Shown here in pieces: positions 61,501-64,000 of a stretch of DNA of 64,000 nt. Source of the stretch: Sisyra terminalis (lineage: Eukaryota; Arthropoda; Insecta; Neuroptera; Sisyridae); contig OY292274.1 in NCBI GenBank assembly GCA_958496175.1, positions 71,062,630 through 71,126,629 on the forward strand, given 5' to 3'. The translations under genes were made by a program, and so were the position numbers. The notes under the pieces are model-generated. The model saw only the letters and a program-made list of their open reading frames with translations, made no database searches and had not been told where the DNA came from. Every line of letters begins with the position of its first letter. The stretch's first letter is position 1.

Positions 61501-62771
61501 TCTGTACATTCTTACGAACCCGAAACTGCCTTTGGTTCGAAAATCATCCCTTATATAACGATGGTACATGCAATTGCTGAAGAAGCCACATTCGTCTCTC
61601 CCTCTTAGTGGGAAGTGTTCATCCTATAAACCGCATTTTCAACCCTTAAACGTGGTTTGTTTTGGGATAAATTTGCACAGCATGTACAGTTGTACTTACA
61701 CTTTCGATTGGCGGTCTAAAAAAAAATTTTTTAATTTGACGGTTTTCGTGAAAAATCAACGATGGTTAACCCACGGTTTTTTTTTGCCTAAAATTTTTTT
61801 GTTTTGAAATTTAAAAAAATTGTTATATTATCATTCTATACATTCTTACGAACCCGAAACTGCCTTTGGTTCGAAAATCAACCCTTATATAACGATGGTA
61901 CATGCAATTGCTGAAGAAGCCACATTCGTCTCTCCCTCTTAGTGGGGAGTGTTCATCCTATAAACCGCATTTTCAACCCTTAAACGTGGTTTGTTTTGGG
62001 AAAAATTTGCACAGCATGTACAGTTGGACTTACACTTTCGATTGGCAGTCTAAAAAAAAATTTTTTAATTTGACGGTTTTCGTGAAAAATCAACGATGGT
62101 TAACCCACGGTTTTTTATTGCCTAAAATTTTTTTGTTTTGAAATCTAAAACAATTGTTATATTATCGTTCTATACATTGTTACGAACCCGAAACTGCCTT
62201 TGGTTCGAAAATCAACCCTTATATAACGATGGTACATGCAATTGCTGAAGAAGCCACATTCGTCTCTCCCTCTTAGTGGGAAGTGTTCATCCTATAAACC
62301 GCATTTTCAACCCTTAAACGTGGTTTGTTTTGGGAAAAATTTGCACAGCATGTACAGTTGGACTTACACTTTCGACTGGCGGTCTAAAAAAAATTTTTTA
62401 ATTTGACGGTTTTCGTGAAAAATCAACGATGGTTAACCCACGGTTTTTTATTGCCTAAAATTTTTTTGTTTTGAAATCAAAAACAATTGTTATATTATCG
62501 TTCTATACATTGTTACGAACCCGAAACTGCCTTTGGTTCGAAAATCATCCCTTATATAACGATGGTACATGCAATTGCTGAAGAAGCCACATTCGTCTCT
62601 CCTTCTTAGTGGGAAGTGTTCATCCTATAAACCGCATTTTCAACCCTTAAACGTGGTTTGTTTTGGGAAAAATTTGCACAGCATGTACAGTTGGACTTAT
62701 ACTTTCGATTGGCGGCCTAAAAAAAATTTTTTTAATTTGACGATTTTCGTGGAAAATCAACAATGGTTAAC
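55192..62771 (+). repeat. Higher-order repeat unit 3, expanded (7,580 bp)
   Basis: Begins with module E (55192-55569) but has 21 monomers instead of eight before the next E. The A/B alternation is broken in places and chimeric monomers are present, as expected for out-of-register exchange. Confidence 0.9.
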
Positions 62772-63149
62772 TAACGGTTTTTTTTTCGAATATTGGTTTG
62801 GTTTCGATTGGAAAATAATTTGTATATTATCGTTAAAAACCTTTTTGCGAAACCACAGTTGTAAAAATGATTAATATTTGAAACTTCGTGCGTAATATTT
62901 TGACCGTAAGGTACCGCACTCTATGTCAAAATAAAATAAGTGAACTAAAGGCTTCATATACATATCACACAGATGGCGTCACATTTTTAGCCAGGATTTA
63001 AACATCAAAATGTCATAATTTTAAAAAATATCCAAACAAAATTGCAAAGTTCAGACAAAATTGCAAAAGCATAATCCGATAATTGGGATGGTTACGTGAT
63101 GAATTTTACGAAATGCATAATAAGAAATGCATACCACAAATGTAATTGT
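62772..63149 (+). repeat. Module E, copy 4
   Basis: Carries the GGTTACGTGATG form like copy 1, 7,580 bp after copy 3. Confidence 0.9.
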
Positions 63150-64000
63150 TGAACAAGTCACGTTCGGCTCTCCCTCTGAGTGGGCGGAATTCATCCCTTA
63201 AACCGCGTTTTCATCCCTAAAACGTGGTTTGTTTTGGGAAAAATTTGCACAGCATGTACAGTTGTACATACACTTTCGATTGGCGGTCTAAAAAAAAATT
63301 TTTTAATTTGACGGTTTTCGTGAAAAATCAACGATGGTTAACCCACGGTTTTTTATTGCCTAAAATTTTTTTGTTTTGAAATCTAAAACAATTGTTATAT
63401 TATCGTTCTATACATTGTTACGAACCCGAAACTGCCTTTGGTTCGAAAATCAACCCTTATATAACGATGGTACATGCAATTGCTGAAGAAGCCACATTCG
63501 TCTCTCCCTCTTAGTGGGAAGTGTTCATCCTATAAACCGCATTTTCAACCCTTAAACGTGGTTTGTTTTGGGAAAAATTTGCACAGCATGTACAGTTGGA
63601 CTTACACTTTCGATTGGCGGTCTAAAAAAAATTTTTTTAATTTGACGGTTTTCGTGAAAAATCAACGATGGTTAACCCACGGTTTTTTTTTGCCTAAAAT
63701 TTTTTTGTTTTGAAATTTAAAAAAATTGTTATATTATCATTCTATACATTCTTACGAACCCGAAACTGCCTTTGGTTCGAAAATCAACCCTTATATAACG
63801 ATGGTACATGCAATTGCTGAAGAAGCCACATTCGTCTCTCCCTCTTAGTGGGGAGTGTTCATCCTATAAACCGCATTTTCAACCCTTAAACGTGGTTTGT
63901 TTTGGGAAAAATTTGCACAGCATGTACAGTTGGACTTACACTTTCGATTGGCAGTCTAAAAAAAAATTTTTTAATTTGACGGTTTTCGTGAAAAATCAAC
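62772..64000 (+). repeat. Higher-order repeat unit 4, cut by the window edge
   Basis: Module E (62772-63149) plus the first monomers, in the order A then C, as in unit 1. Confidence 0.9.

Larger units (their letters stand above)
48008..64000 (+). repeat. Satellite array, ~334-bp monomer, runs off the right edge
   Basis: Landmarks repeat every 333-335 bp through the interval: TTTGACGGTTTTCGTGAAAA, ATCAACGATGGTTAACCCAC, ACGAACCCGAAACTGCCTTT, ACGATGGTACATGCAATTGC, GCACAGCATGTACAGTTG. Interior copies are nearly identical; the first two (48008-48650) are visibly diverged. Each monomer contains CTTATATAACG, which is TATA-like, but no gene. Because 334 is not a multiple of 3, open frames of up to 124 codons run out of phase from copy to copy and are not coding. 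Confidence 0.97.

Noticed and set aside
48505..63713. Repeated open frames (79-124 codons, starting MQLLKKPHSS) in the satellite
   Set aside because: The monomer is ~334 bp, so the frame shifts at every copy. Frames end at random monomer differences and overlap the next copy; there is no codon-position pattern of change and the peptide has no recognisable domain. These are by-products of repetition.
48008..64000. tRNA-like B-box (GGTTCGAAAATC) in each monomer, suggesting a SINE origin
   Set aside because: Only one weak box matches. No A-box lies at the right distance and no cloverleaf can be drawn, so it is not reported as a SINE or tRNA.
48008..64000. CRISPR-like array
   Set aside because: Units of 334 bp with no short repeat/unique-spacer pattern in a eukaryotic genome; it is a satellite.

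Overview
The window is a piece of an AT-rich insect nuclear genome. Every gene is split by short GT-AG introns, many of 60-100 bp, and the protein set is animal and arthropod (a swiss cheese/NTE lysophospholipase, a Tre1/moody-family GPCR, a DBH-like monooxygenase). The order or species cannot be fixed from the sequence alone. All gene models were built by hand: each exon junction was checked for GT/AG and for reading-frame closure, and the total of each complete model is divisible by three.

Layout. 90-9466 (-): swiss cheese, whose catalytic C-terminus lies off the left edge. 10658-16352 (+): condensin subunit CAP-G. 16.9-18.8 kb: retrotransposon debris and a dispersed repeat. 20364-21890 (+): arrestin-domain protein. 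22667-23374 (+): MOZART2-like protein. 24733-27323 (+): MOXD1/DBH-like copper monooxygenase. 28815-32039 (-): SMARCAD1-type SNF2 remodeller. 32794-37110 (+): USP5/isopeptidase T. 37.5-38.6 kb: a second non-LTR fragment and other repeats. 38844-40407 (+): ACBD3/GCP60. 40780-41157 (-): small unidentified protein rich in proline-directed phosphosites. 41732-42981 (+): GPATCH2-like. 44598-46990 (-): Tre1/moody-like GPCR. 48.0 kb to the right edge: about 16 kb of satellite DNA.

The genes are ordinary, mostly housekeeping, and not functionally linked, although three bear on chromosome or spindle biology (CAP-G, MZT2, SMARCAD1). Close head-to-head pairs (sws/CAP-G, SMARCAD1/USP5, the small protein/GPATCH2) suggest shared promoter regions.

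The unusual content is repetitive. (1) The satellite has a ~334-bp monomer whose variants alternate as A/B dimers. These sit in a 3,242-bp higher-order repeat punctuated by a ~378-bp foreign module E. A single dispersed relative of E, joined to a piece of monomer, lies in an intron of the neighbouring GPCR gene. The third higher-order unit is expanded by 13 monomers and contains chimeric monomers that mark exchange points. (2) A family of foldback elements with 8-bp target duplications and ~430-500-bp inverted arms sits in introns of sws and USP5 and between genes; their transcripts should form long hairpins. (3) A small MITE family carrying TGACGTCA has copies in two divergent promoter regions.
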